The position numbers and the translations under genes were made by a program. A model generated the notes under the pieces. It saw nothing but the letters and a program-made list of their open reading frames with translations. It was not told where the DNA came from and did not search any database. A DNA stretch of 64,000 bases from M3007 sp041392625 (GTDB taxonomy: Bacteria; Bacteroidota; Bacteroidia; Chitinophagales; Saprospiraceae), in contig JAWKLR010000011.1 of assembly GCA_041392625.1 (NCBI GenBank), forward strand, positions 62,001 through 126,000, in the 5' to 3' direction. Positions 33,787 to 41,972 of this stretch are shown piece by piece. Numbering within the stretch: position 1 is the stretch's first letter; each line of letters opens with the position of its first letter.

Positions 33787-35418
33787 TTATCCTTCGTTCA
33801 TGAATGGATAGCGGAAATCGGTTGGTGGCACCAGATTCTCCTTAATGGTTCGGGCTGATACCCAGCGATAGAGGTTCAGGATAGAACCGGCTTTGTCGTT
33901 GGTACCGGAAGCCCGGCCGCCACCAAAAGGCTGTTGCCCTACTACGGCACCTGTCGGCTTGTCATTGATGTAATAGTTACCCGCAGCATGACGCAACTTG
34001 GCATCAGCATTGATGATTGCCTGGCGGTCCTGACTGAAAATTGCACCAGTAAGTGCATATGGAGAACTTGTATTTACCAGGTCAAGTGTCTCTTCCCATT
34101 TTGCATCCTCGTAGACATAGATCGTCAGCACCGGACCAAAAATTTCTTCGCACATCGTCACATACCGCGGATCTTCCACCTGAAATACCGTTGGCTCAAT
34201 GAAGTAGCCTTCTTTGTTGCTGTGGTTACCGCCGGCAACCAGGTTTACACCCTTTGCAGTTTTTGCATTGTCAACGTATGCACTGATCTTGTTGTATGCC
34301 CGCTCATCGATTACGGCATTGAAGAAATTGGAGAAATCTTCAGGACTGCCCATTTTAATTTCAGCCAAATCGGCCAACATGTATTCCTTTACTGCGGGCC
34401 AGAGACTTTTGGGAATGTAGGCGCGCGAGGCAGCAGAACATTTTTGTCCCTGAAACTCAAACGCACCCCGAACCAGGGCAGTAGCCAGTTCCCGGGTTTT
34501 AGCACTTGGATGTGCCAGGACAAAGTCCTTACCACCTGTCTCCCCTACTATCCGTGGGTAAGATTTATAATTGTGGATATTTTCTCCAATGGTTTTCCAA
34601 ATAGTCTGAAATACAGCAGTGGACCCGGTAAAATGGATTCCGGCAAAATCGCGGTGCTTGAATACGACATCGCCCATGGTAGGCCCATCGACGTAAACCA
34701 GGTTAACAACACCGGCTGGAAGTCCCGCTTCTTCCAGGATTTCCATAATCACTGCAGCAGAATAAATCTGAGATTCTGCAGGTTTCCATACCGCAACATT
34801 GCCCAACATAGCCGGAGCGGTCGGCAGGTTACCCGCAATAGAAGTGAAATTGAATGGGGTAAGTGCAAACACAAACCCTTCAAGCGGACGCCAGTCGAGG
34901 CGGTTCCAGGTAGTTGGTGTACTGAGCGGTTGCTGCTTGTACATTTCCTGCATATAATGTGCGTTGTAACGCCAGAAGTCGGCAAGTTCGCACACAGCAT
35001 CAATTTCCGATTGGAAGGGGCTTTTTGATTGGCAAAGCATGGTTGCCGCATTCATTTTCGCACGGTACGGTCCGGCAAGCAGATCGGCTGCTTTCAAGAA
35101 AATTGCCGCACGGTCTTGCCAGGGCATTGCTTCCCATGCCGGCTTCGCTTCCAATGCTGCTTCAATCGCCGCATGCACATGTTGTGCTGTACCGCGTGAA
35201 TAGTAACCAAGTGTGTGGTCAAGCTCGTGTGGTGGGTGCATGGCCACTTTTTCATCGGTGTATACCTTCTTCCCACCAATGTACATGGGTACATCCATGG
35301 TTTCGGTTTTGAGAGCGGCCAGTGCGGTTTTGAGGGATGTCCGCTCGGAGGAGCCGGGAGCGTAATTCAGGATGGGTTCATTAACAGGATAGGGTACGGT
35401 AAAAATAGCGTCCGTCAT
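33787..35418 (-). CDS. pruA: L-glutamate gamma-semialdehyde dehydrogenase
   Basis: A 543-residue NAD-dependent aldehyde dehydrogenase of the 1-pyrroline-5-carboxylate type, converting glutamate semialdehyde to glutamate in proline breakdown. Marks are the Glu in VGETGGKDFVLAHP, the catalytic Cys in GAFEFQGQKCSAASRAYIP, and QPFGGGRASGTNDKAGS at the C-terminal end. Length fits the eukaryote-like P5CDH form common in Bacteroidota. The proline dehydrogenase partner is not here. Confidence 0.95.
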   Translation of the reverse strand: MTDAIFTVPYPVNEPILNYAPGSSERTSLKTALAALKTETMDVPMYIGGKKVYTDEKVAMHPPHELDHTLGYYSRGTAQHVHAAIEAALEAKPAWEAMPWQDRAAIFLKAADLLAGPYRAKMNAATMLCQSKSPFQSEIDAVCELADFWRYNAHYMQEMYKQQPLSTPTTWNRLDWRPLEGFVFALTPFNFTSIAGNLPTAPAMLGNVAVWKPAESQIYSAAVIMEILEEAGLPAGVVNLVYVDGPTMGDVVFKHRDFAGIHFTGSTAVFQTIWKTIGENIHNYKSYPRIVGETGGKDFVLAHPSAKTRELATALVRGAFEFQGQKCSAASRAYIPKSLWPAVKEYMLADLAEIKMGSPEDFSNFFNAVIDERAYNKISAYVDNAKTAKGVNLVAGGNHSNKEGYFIEPTVFQVEDPRYVTMCEEIFGPVLTIYVYEDAKWEETLDLVNTSSPYALTGAIFSQDRQAIINADAKLRHAAGNYYINDKPTGAVVGQQPFGGGRASGTNDKAGSILNLYRWVSARTIKENLVPPTDFRYPFMNEG

Positions 35419-35487
35419 TGTTGGTATTTTATTTAGTCTGGTAGATATGGAATTGGTTAAGGAGGGCTATGATAAAACAAAAAAGGC

Positions 35488-35507
35488 AGGCCAAGGTTCG
35501 GGCCTCA
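35488..35507 (-). terminator. Weak hairpin at the coaD stop
   Basis: AGGCC and GGCCT (35488-35492 and 35501-35505) pair at the coaD stop codon, with a T-rich stretch (TTTTTT) on the minus strand beyond. The stem is short, so the call is tentative. Confidence 0.3.
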
Positions 35508-35996
35508 CCCTTCTCTGTTTTTTCGAATTTCATCAAGAGGTGGAATGACCATTGGCTTGGGAACAAACGGGCTGGCATCACCGCCGCCTACAATAATTTC
35601 CCGCACAATGGTGCTGCTGATATGGGAAAACTCAGGTTGGGAAATCAAAAAAACCGTTTCAATCCCGCCGCCTACGATATGGTTGAGTTGGGAAATGGTT
35701 TTTTCATAATCAAAATCAGATCCATTGCGGAGTCCCCGAAGTAAATAACGCGCACCTATTCGCTGACAGTAATGGGCTGTGAGGTTTTCAAAATGCCCCA
35801 CCTCAACTTTGGGTTCGTGCGCAAATACCTGTTGCAACCATTCAAGTCGCTGCTCCAGGCTAAAGAGGTAGCGTTTGCTGTTGTTGATGCCAACGGCTAC
35901 AATGATTTTATCGAACAGCGGAAGTGCCCGCTCCACCAGGTCTGTGTGGCCTGTAGTGATGGGATCAAATGAACCAGGGAATACCGCAATTTTCAT
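35505..35996 (-). CDS. coaD: Phosphopantetheine adenylyltransferase
   Basis: A 163-residue CoaD, the penultimate coenzyme A enzyme. It carries the nucleotidyltransferase start MKIAVFPGSFDPITTGHTDLV (HxGH form TTGH), RYLLRGLRNGSDFDYE and SSTIVREIIVGGG. The start at 35996 was chosen because it begins the conserved fold; upstream codons are not family-like. Length fits the family. Confidence 0.95.
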   Translation of the reverse strand: MKIAVFPGSFDPITTGHTDLVERALPLFDKIIVAVGINNSKRYLFSLEQRLEWLQQVFAHEPKVEVGHFENLTAHYCQRIGARYLLRGLRNGSDFDYEKTISQLNHIVGGGIETVFLISQPEFSHISSTIVREIIVGGGDASPFVPKPMVIPPLDEIRKNREG

Positions 35997-36057
35997 AAGC
36001 AAGGTTTGGTTGCCGCGAAGTTCCGCATTTTCGGGCAGCCTGCAAAATGAAACCACC

Positions 36058-36082
36058 GTAGAGACGCGATGCTTCGCGTCTA
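36058..36082. repeat. REP-like palindromic element
   Basis: AGACGCGA and TCGCGTCT flank a TGCT loop, preceded by GT. The core GTAGAGACGCGA…TCGCGTCT resembles widespread interspersed palindromes of Bacteroidota and cyanobacteria genomes. It lies in the 292-base gap upstream of coaD. Only one copy is in the window, so the repeat class is inferred. Confidence 0.55.
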
Positions 36083-36225
36083 ACCCAGTTATGCAGTAAA
36101 AACAGTTAGAAATAAAAGTACAACTAAGAAAAACATAAGAAAGAGAAAAACAAGATGAATTGCCTAACCCTGTACATACCATTCTGCCCAATTAACCGAA
36201 TTGGGAGAAATAGGCCAATTGGGTA

Positions 36226-36272
36226 AAAAACGAATGGCATTGACACAGTATATCCTGTGCCAATGCCATTCC
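36226..36272 (-). terminator. Terminator of the Lys-rich membrane protein gene
   Basis: A 17-pair stem with one mismatch (GAATGGCATTGACACAG / CTGTGCCAATGCCATTC) and, on the minus strand, a run of TTTTTT. It stands about 17 bases after the stop codon. Confidence 0.85.
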
Positions 36273-36288
36273 ATATCCTAAACTTCTT

Positions 36289-36705
36289 TTACAGGTCTCC
36301 GCCAAATTTCTTTACAAGCCAGATAATGAGGCATACAGTACCGGCAGTCCACAACAGGTATGAGAGATACCAGAGAAATCCTCCTGTAAATACAGAAAGT
36401 ACGGAAATCAGGATCGCACCACCCCAACCAAAGATCCAGAACCACATCCACTTATCAACAGGATCGTTAAAGTCAACGCTGTTGCCGGATTTTCCAAGGA
36501 TCTTATTGATCTTCTTCATTTTTTTGGCAAGCTTCTTTTCCATTTTAGCCATCTTGGCTTCACTGAAAAGTTTCTTTTCTTTTTTCACTTCGCTGCGTTC
36601 GATGGCAGCTTGGGGAGCTTCAGTGCTTGCAACAGCAGCCTGGGACGCTACCGGAGCCAGCAATGCAAAGGATAAAACAGCAAGGAAGAGTTTAAATGCT
36701 TTCAT
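36289..36705 (-). CDS. Membrane protein with signal peptide and Lys-rich linker, unknown
   Basis: A 138-residue protein: a signal peptide (MKAFKLFLAVLSFALLAPVASQA), a strongly basic segment at residues 40-72 (KKEKKLFSEAKMAKMEKK…) and two C-terminal hydrophobic segments (residues about 86-108 and 112-130) ending in VKKFGGDL. The layout mirrors the YqaE/Pmp3-type protein transcribed away from it, and it may be a distant relative. Own promoter (TTG-N19-TATATTTG) and terminator. Confidence 0.7.
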   Translation of the reverse strand: MKAFKLFLAVLSFALLAPVASQAAVASTEAPQAAIERSEVKKEKKLFSEAKMAKMEKKLAKKMKKINKILGKSGNSVDFNDPVDKWMWFWIFGWGGAILISVLSVFTGGFLWYLSYLLWTAGTVCLIIWLVKKFGGDL

Positions 36706-36747
36706 AATTCGTATCGGTATGTTTTGGTTAAAAAATAGAATAATGAG

Positions 36748-36777
36748 CAAATATAGCCAAGTACACGAAACCTACAA
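36748..36777 (-). promoter_or_regulatory. Promoter of the Lys-rich membrane protein gene
   Basis: On the minus strand TTG (36777-36775), 19 bases, then TATATTTG (36755-36748). This is a full match to the Bacteroidota consensus, 43 bases before the start codon. Confidence 0.75.
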
Positions 36778-36920
36778 GGGTACTAGTACAAAAATACCAG
36801 ATCGGCACTTACACAATTGGATTTAGTGTTTTTAATATTGACCGGAGTGCCTGTTGTCTCAACAATAAACACCCAAAATGAAAATTTAACCTTTTAGTAA
36901 ATGAAATTATGATTTGTTTT

Positions 36921-36951
36921 TTTGGAAAAAAAAGTCAATCACATACCTTTA
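36921..36951 (+). promoter_or_regulatory. Promoter of the YqaE/Pmp3 gene
   Basis: TTTG at 36921, 19 bases, then TACCTTTA at 36944-36951, one change from TAnnTTTG. The leader is about 80 bases. It overlaps the ATG at 36922, which therefore is not the start. Confidence 0.65.
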
Positions 36952-37035
36952 CGATGGAACTACTGCCCAGTCTGTTGTTCTGAGCGCTGGCCGAAAAGCT
37001 CTGAAAGAGTAGGCATTAACCAAAAAAATGTCTTT

Positions 37036-37512
37036 ATGAAACAATTTTCCTCAACAATCATTTGCTTGTTGCTCTTTGTAGTAGGCCTGCGTGCCGAGGT
37101 AAGCCTGAAAGGGGTTCCTGTGAGCAACTTCGCTGAGTCGACCGAGATCAGCGCAATTGACCCTGCTTTGATGGATATGGGCCTCGAGCAATTCCTCGAC
37201 CTCACTCCTGCAAAGTTTAAAGCCATGACTGGCAAAAAAATGGGTGTAAAAAATGCCATGGCTCTCAAGGTTGCGCAAAAACGCGTGAAAAAAGACCTGA
37301 AGAAAAACGGCTACATGGGTGCTGCTGACACTGGCGATATCTCAAAAGGTGTTTACATCCTGCTCGCAATTCTGGGTCTTGCCTGGGTTGCTATGGGAAT
37401 TTTCTCCGACTGGAGTGGTTCCGATTGGCTTGTTAACCTGCTTTTGACTGTTCTTTGCTGGTTGCCTGGACTCATCCACGCATTAGTGAAAATGGACGAC
37501 TACTACGGTTAA
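37036..37512 (+). CDS. YqaE/Pmp3-type membrane protein with N-terminal extension
   Basis: A 158-residue protein: signal peptide (MKQFSSTIICLLLFVVGLRA), a middle segment with LTPAKFKAMTGKKMG and a basic coiled region (residues 60-92), then the Pmp3 double helix at about residues 105-152 (GVYILLAILGLAWVAMGIF…, LTVLCWLPGLIHALVKM). The WLPGLIHAL end is the Pmp3 mark. Pmp3 proteins are about 50 residues, so this is a fused or extended form seen in Bacteroidota. It is divergent from the Lys-rich protein. Role probably membrane stress or ion balance, inferred. Confidence 0.85.
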   Translation: MKQFSSTIICLLLFVVGLRAEVSLKGVPVSNFAESTEISAIDPALMDMGLEQFLDLTPAKFKAMTGKKMGVKNAMALKVAQKRVKKDLKKNGYMGAADTGDISKGVYILLAILGLAWVAMGIFSDWSGSDWLVNLLLTVLCWLPGLIHALVKMDDYYG

Positions 37513-37572
37513 TTCCATGAGCATCTGGTACGAATTGCATAGATTGCATTCGCCCATGTGCTTTTTATAAAA

Positions 37573-37620
37573 AAGAGTCATCCCGATTTTCTCTCTGAAA
37601 ATTTGGATGACTCTTTTTTT
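37573..37620 (+). terminator. Terminator of the YqaE gene
   Basis: AAGAGTCATCC pairs with GGATGACTCTT around a 20-base loop and is followed by TTTTTTT. Confidence 0.9.
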
Positions 37621-37691
37621 ATCCAACACCTGTAGTTTCCAGAACAGAAGTTTTCTAATCTTACTGTCCAACACCACCTAGTATTTTACAC

Positions 37692-37994
37692 ATGCGTATC
37701 CGCAAAATTCTGGAATGGGCCTGGCTGATTATCCTGGTTTTTGGCCCGATTGTAGCCCTGCTCCTGCCGAAGGACTACTTCAACGAAGGTGAGGCTCTCT
37801 GCCCTTCCATGCGCTTTTTCAACATTGAATGTTATGGCTGTGGAATGACCCGTGCCATGCAGCACCTCAGTCACCTCGATTTTGAAAGTGCGGCGTATTA
37901 CAACCCGCTTTCATTCATCGTAGCGCCTATACTAGCCTTTCTTTGGGTGAAATGGTTGCGCTTTATGCTCAAGCTGTTGATCCTGAAAAAATAA
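37692..37994 (+). CDS. DUF2752 membrane protein
   Basis: A 100-residue protein with two or three hydrophobic segments and the DUF2752 core FNIECYGCGMTRAMQHLS, where CxGCGxTRA is the family mark. A Cys pair flanks the first helix. Function unknown; the family often holds small inner-membrane proteins. It stands alone, 180 bases after the YqaE gene. Confidence 0.85.
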   Translation: MRIRKILEWAWLIILVFGPIVALLLPKDYFNEGEALCPSMRFFNIECYGCGMTRAMQHLSHLDFESAAYYNPLSFIVAPILAFLWVKWLRFMLKLLILKK

Positions 37995-38025
37995 GCGCAC
38001 CGTTTCAGCAGAAGCCCTGTTCAAA

Positions 38026-38271
38026 TCAGGCGTTTGCTTCTTTTTTACGGTTGCGGTACCACCAAATTCCAATGCTCAACACCAACAAGTAGGGCATAGC
38101 CAGAATATACAGGATTCCGGTGTTCAGTCCGCGCCCTGCGGTTCCACCGTTTGCCAAATTCGACTCTGCTGACATTCTACACATGGGACACTGCGCAAGC
38201 ACGTCCGAAGGAATGAGCACGACCAGGATCAAAACAAGGGCAAAACCAAGAATCAGTTTACTGTATTTCAT
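38026..38271 (-). CDS. Small CxxC membrane protein near oxidase genes
   Basis: An 81-residue protein: signal peptide (MKYSKLILGFALVLILVVLI…LA), a QCPMCRMSAESN segment with CxxC and Met, then one C-terminal helix (ILYILAMPYLLVLSIGIWWY) and a basic end. The signal and CPMCRM suggest a periplasmic metal or thiol site. I have no family name. It is last in the DUF420/thioredoxin-fold group behind the oxidase operon, so an oxidase assembly role is an inference. Confidence 0.65.
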   Translation of the reverse strand: MKYSKLILGFALVLILVVLIPSDVLAQCPMCRMSAESNLANGGTAGRGLNTGILYILAMPYLLVLSIGIWWYRNRKKEANA

Positions 38272-38391
38272 GTTTACATTTTTTCTAAAACGTATCTCTG
38301 ATGCAAAAATGCGGCTTTTCCCGCAGGACTCCTATATATCGGATCAGGAATCTTACAATCAAAACCGCATATTTGATTTTTAACCACGTGC

Positions 38392-38928
38392 CTAGTAATA
38401 GGGCTTAAGCATCAGGTAGCAAATAGGGCCGGTAACAGCCACATAGAGCCACAGTGGGAATACCCAACGCGCCATCCTTCGGTGTTGCTCAAACTGACCG
38501 GTGTAGGCCCGGATGAAGGTAAAAAAGATGAACGGTAAAATAAGCGCGGCAAGCACCACGTGTGAAATCAACAGGATAAAATACACCACCCGAATGGTAC
38601 CTTCTCCTCCAAACCGTGTTTCAGGCGTTGTGAAGTGGTAAAGTACATATGAGAGCAGAAATAACCCCGAAGTCAGCATTGCAGTATAGATGGCTTTTCG
38701 GTGCCCCTCTACATTTTTCTGTTTAATTTGATAAAATGCAAACAGCAAAATAACTGCTGTAAGCGCATTCAAACTAGCGTGCACCGGGGGTAAAAAACTA
38801 AAGTCGATGCCCAAATCAATTTTTACGCGGCGCATCAGGCCTACCAGCAATAAAACCACGGCAGATACGGCATAAGCCCATCGATTCAGTTTTTTGGCTA
38901 AGTCCAGGTTTGCTTGTTCAGTTGACAT
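38392..38928 (-). CDS. DUF420 (CtaM-like) oxidase assembly protein
   Basis: A 178-residue protein with about five helices and conserved His residues in the DUF420 pattern (PPVHASLNALTAVILL, EGHRKAIYTAML, LYHFTTPETRFG, LISHVVLAALILP). DUF420 includes CtaM, needed for haem A-containing oxidase activity in Staphylococcus. The location behind the cytochrome oxidase operon fits. Confidence 0.85.
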   Translation of the reverse strand: MSTEQANLDLAKKLNRWAYAVSAVVLLLVGLMRRVKIDLGIDFSFLPPVHASLNALTAVILLFAFYQIKQKNVEGHRKAIYTAMLTSGLFLLSYVLYHFTTPETRFGGEGTIRVVYFILLISHVVLAALILPFIFFTFIRAYTGQFEQHRRMARWVFPLWLYVAVTGPICYLMLKPYY

Positions 38929-39025
38929 ATTAAAGATAAATTTGAAAGGGTACCGAAGGCAAGGGAGGCCAAATCAATACCCATACTAAGGGGAAATTGT
39001 TGTTTGTTTTTGCTTAAGTCTGCTC

Positions 39026-39652
39026 CTATTCCGGAGGGGGCAACAAAATGGCAATGTGTTCGACCATACGGCCAATTTCTTTATCATCAAGCGCATTGTA
39101 AAACCTGCGTATGGTTCCTGTGGTATCACACAATGCATAGAACTGGTCCGTTGGGCGAATGCCTTCATCCTTGCAATACTTATCGTAGCCATTGTTCAGG
39201 ATGGTGCTCCAGGAACCCAAAGCCCCGTGCTGAACCCAGGTAGCGTAGTCGATGCTGGGCAAGGTTTGAATGTGGGATTTGAAGGCAGCAGTTCCCTGAC
39301 GTTTGATCACTACAAACCGGAAGTAAGGGTTCTCACCAAACTGTTCAAAGAGGCGTTGTCCGGTATTCAGGATAAACCGATTTTCTTCTGTGAGGTCCGG
39401 GTTTTCGCCAAAGTTGTGTATTACACATACTTTCTCTCCTACCCGATTGATTCTGTCGTTCCCGGGAAACACCATGTGTACAGCCCGGATTTTTCCATAA
39501 TCTCTCAGTTCGGCCAGGGCTTCTTTCCGCCATTCAACGCCGCCTTTGAGATAATACCAGGATCCAAGTGGGAACCCAACAAGGAGAATTAAGAGCGCTA
39601 CAACTACGAAAATACGCCGCTGTGGGCTCGGTTTATCAGTAGATTTTTCCAT
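39026..39652 (-). CDS. SCO-like thioredoxin-fold protein lacking the CxxxC site
   Basis: A 208-residue protein with one N-terminal TM helix (IFVVVALLILLVGFPLGSW) and a thioredoxin-like domain. The C-terminal …FYALCDTTGTIRRFYN…EIGRMVEHIAILLP resembles the SCO/Bacteroidota oxidase-accessory tail. SCO proteins bind copper with a CxxxC and a His; here the equivalent stretch reads VCVIHNFG, so the copper site is not intact. It may be a structural relative or have lost copper transfer. The cluster call is based on the C-terminal part and place. Confidence 0.55.
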   Translation of the reverse strand: MEKSTDKPSPQRRIFVVVALLILLVGFPLGSWYYLKGGVEWRKEALAELRDYGKIRAVHMVFPGNDRINRVGEKVCVIHNFGENPDLTEENRFILNTGQRLFEQFGENPYFRFVVIKRQGTAAFKSHIQTLPSIDYATWVQHGALGSWSTILNNGYDKYCKDEGIRPTDQFYALCDTTGTIRRFYNALDDKEIGRMVEHIAILLPPPE

Positions 39653-39742
39653 GATTTAAATGCTTGGATAATTTCTGTTGAAATATGGCTGCATCCCATT
39701 CAAAGAGAACAAGGTGGGTATGCAGGTTCGATTGTAAAAACA

Positions 39743-39774
39743 AAAAAGGCGAGGCTTTGTTGCCTCGCCTTTTT
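39743..39774 (-). terminator. Terminator of the ACIII/oxidase operon
   Basis: AAAAGGCGAGGC and GCCTCGCCTTTT flank a six-base loop; six T follow on the minus strand. It is 89 bases past the subunit IV stop and separates the oxidase operon from the accessory genes. Confidence 0.9.
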
Positions 39775-39862
39775 ATTGAAACGAAAAGGACCACGCCATA
39801 AAGCGTTAATTCTTCGAATCAGTATTTAGCAAACCAAGTAGAGGCGCACCTCTCTTTTGGGT

Positions 39863-40309
39863 TTAGCCTTTATCACTTCCGTAAACAGGTGCTCCTGGAA
39901 TAAAGTAGGAACCTTGTTTGTTATCGCCTGAAGCAGGCTTCACGATCTCTTCGTTTTTCTGTTTGATCAGTTCACGACGAGCGCCCCAGGATCCACCTTC
40001 CTGGAAGAAGGCGATGATTGCCCAAACCAACAGCAGTGTTGGCAGCAAAACGCTCAGCATAAGGCCACGTACCTCATGAGCCATGTGCATGAAAAAGAAG
40101 ATGATGAAGTATGCTTTGTACAGCGAAAAGGAGATCATGAGGAGCATGTACATGTAGTGTCCGAAGCCGTGCGTAAAACGAACACCTTCAATGAGGTGTC
40201 CTTTAGCCAACAAGGCAATGAGTACCTCTACGATGGTAATTACTCCCAAAAGCATCAGTCCTTTAAAAACCAGTGCTTTTTGTTCTTCATATGTCTGATG
40301 TCCAGCCAT
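39863..40309 (-). CDS. Cytochrome c oxidase subunit IV-like protein
   Basis: A 149-residue protein with three hydrophobic segments, matching the prokaryotic COX4 family: LMLLGVITIVEVLIALLA, YMYMLLMISFSLYKAYFIIFFFMHMAHE and VLLPTLLLVWAIIAF. The C-terminal tail (WGARRELIKQKNEEI) is soluble. The ATG at 40309 (MAGHQTYEEQ) is used because the upstream in-frame codons overlap the previous gene region. Last gene of the operon. Confidence 0.85.
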   Translation of the reverse strand: MAGHQTYEEQKALVFKGLMLLGVITIVEVLIALLAKGHLIEGVRFTHGFGHYMYMLLMISFSLYKAYFIIFFFMHMAHEVRGLMLSVLLPTLLLVWAIIAFFQEGGSWGARRELIKQKNEEIVKPASGDNKQGSYFIPGAPVYGSDKG

Positions 40310-40355
40310 TTTATTCGAATTTGATATTTTTCTTAATTGCAGTAAAGGGGTGAAA

Positions 40356-41225
40356 TTAGAGCAGGTAGAATACCAGGAATACAAATACCCAGACAAGGTC
40401 TACAAAGTGCCAGTACAAGCCGATCTTTTCAACCATCTCATATCCATTCTTACGAGCGGCATATACTCCACCCGCAGCATTGATTGCAATGATCGAAAGG
40501 AACAACACCCCGGAGAATACGTGGAAACCGTGGAAGCCTGTAATAAAGAAGAACAGGGCACCAAACTGTTTCGGACCAAAAGCGGCCTGCATTGTTTGGC
40601 CGGCATCCGGACCAGAGGTGTATTTTACCATTGGCACATCAAACTCTCCACCGTGCTTATGCAACAGGTAGTTATCACCCTGAGCAAAAGTTTTGGCAGC
40701 ACCATCTTCGCCGACAGCCTCAGAGCCATCTGCATTCAGATACACGCCATCAGCAAGGTGACGGCCAAAAGGATTCACATCCAGAGTCATGTTTTCTTTT
40801 ACGATCAGCGTTGTCCATTCATAAGCCTGGCAACCAAGGAAGGTAGCTCCACCCAAAATGGTAAGGAACATCCAGAAAACAACTCCTTTTTGATTTTCTC
40901 TATGGCCTTCCTGTACCGCACGCACCATGGTCACCGAACTAAAGATCAGGACGAAGGTCATTACTGTAACAAAGATCAGCGGCCAGTGGCCCGTTACAAA
41001 CGGGAAGGACGCAAATACGAAATCAGGTTCAGGCCAGGTAGGCATGCTGAAACGCAACGCACCGTATGCGATCAGGAATCCGGCAAATGTGAATGCATCG
41101 GATACCAGGAAGTACCACATCATCAATTTGCCATAACTCGCCTTAAAGGGCTCGTTAGCACCATCCCACATGGGGGTATCTGGTTCGTGCGTATCGTGTC
41201 CGTGGGCTACAGAAGTATCTGCCAT
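40356..41225 (-). CDS. Cytochrome c oxidase subunit III
   Basis: A 289-residue membrane protein of the COX3 family with seven hydrophobic segments, GATFLGCQAYEWTTL, FFFITGFHGFHVFSGVLFL and YWHFVDLVWVFVFLVFYLL. It has a long soluble loop between helices (about residues 140-195). A second, shorter COX3-like gene stands directly upstream. It supports subunit I and the proton uptake path. Confidence 0.95.
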   Translation of the reverse strand: MADTSVAHGHDTHEPDTPMWDGANEPFKASYGKLMMWYFLVSDAFTFAGFLIAYGALRFSMPTWPEPDFVFASFPFVTGHWPLIFVTVMTFVLIFSSVTMVRAVQEGHRENQKGVVFWMFLTILGGATFLGCQAYEWTTLIVKENMTLDVNPFGRHLADGVYLNADGSEAVGEDGAAKTFAQGDNYLLHKHGGEFDVPMVKYTSGPDAGQTMQAAFGPKQFGALFFFITGFHGFHVFSGVLFLSIIAINAAGGVYAARKNGYEMVEKIGLYWHFVDLVWVFVFLVFYLL

Positions 41226-41365
41226 AAAACGTTCAATTAAAAATAGAATTAGAGTCTTAGAATCAAACTAAAAAAACCGAAGTGTCAACTGCGACCTTAT
41301 TAGCTTGAATAATGTTCTTTCGTTTTGTTGTGAGCGTGTGGCCCTTCATTCAGGGCTACGTTACT

Positions 41366-41941
41366 CTATGATTGGATTACAAAAAATATCATCAGGTAAA
41401 CCCAAAGGATATCTACAAAATGCCAGTAGTGTACCACCAGGCTAAAACGCTCACGCCGCCGATCTGTGTTCTTGTACGGCAGGTGAAACGCAAAAACCAA
41501 TGCAACAATCAGGGCTACAACTCCACCCAATACGTGGGCCGCATGGATTCCTGATATTACATACACAAAGGAAGTGGACGGATTGGTTGTGAACGTAGCA
41601 CCAATGCTATTGAGCGCTTCCCAACCCTGGTATTGTAATACAACAAAAGCCAATCCCAACACAAACGTAGTCAGCAACAAGCCTTTGTACATTTTTTCAT
41701 TGCCCTCTTTGAATGCTTTGTAAGAAAGGTGAATGGTCAAACTGCTCACCAAAATAACAAGGGTGTTCAAAAAGAAAATATCCGGCAACTTGAATTCATA
41801 CCAATTGCCTGCTGACCGCCGTACCACATAGGCAGAGGTCAAGGCTCCGAACATCATGATGATGCCGGCGATACCTACCCACAAAGCCAACTTCAGTGGG
41901 TGTATCTTACTTTGATTGTATTCAGACGTTACAGAACGCAT
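41366..41941 (-). CDS. Cytochrome c oxidase subunit III-like protein (short form)
   Basis: A 191-residue protein, also of the COX3 superfamily, with five segments and VVHYWHFVDILWVYLMIFFVI at the end. It has the HAAHVLGGVVALIV motif. This is the bacterial CoxP/CyoC short type. Its coexistence with the longer subunit III in one operon is common in Bacteroidota. Confidence 0.9.
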   Translation of the reverse strand: MRSVTSEYNQSKIHPLKLALWVGIAGIIMMFGALTSAYVVRRSAGNWYEFKLPDIFFLNTLVILVSSLTIHLSYKAFKEGNEKMYKGLLLTTFVLGLAFVVLQYQGWEALNSIGATFTTNPSTSFVYVISGIHAAHVLGGVVALIVALVFAFHLPYKNTDRRRERFSLVVHYWHFVDILWVYLMIFFVIQS

Positions 41942-41972
41942 TTGTATATTTTTTGCCCAATGGGCTTATTTT

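Noticed and set aside
33934..35028. A 364-codon plus-strand open frame opposite pruA
   Set aside because: pruA is a clear enzyme on the minus strand; the antisense frame shows no domain or signal.
36289..36705. Lys-rich membrane protein as a second Pmp3 protein
   Set aside because: The two C-terminal helices look similar in layout, but the PG-LIHAL mark of Pmp3 is absent, so I left the function open.
40350..41240. A 296-codon open frame opposite subunit III
   Set aside because: It is the antisense of a clear COX3 gene with no domain of its own.
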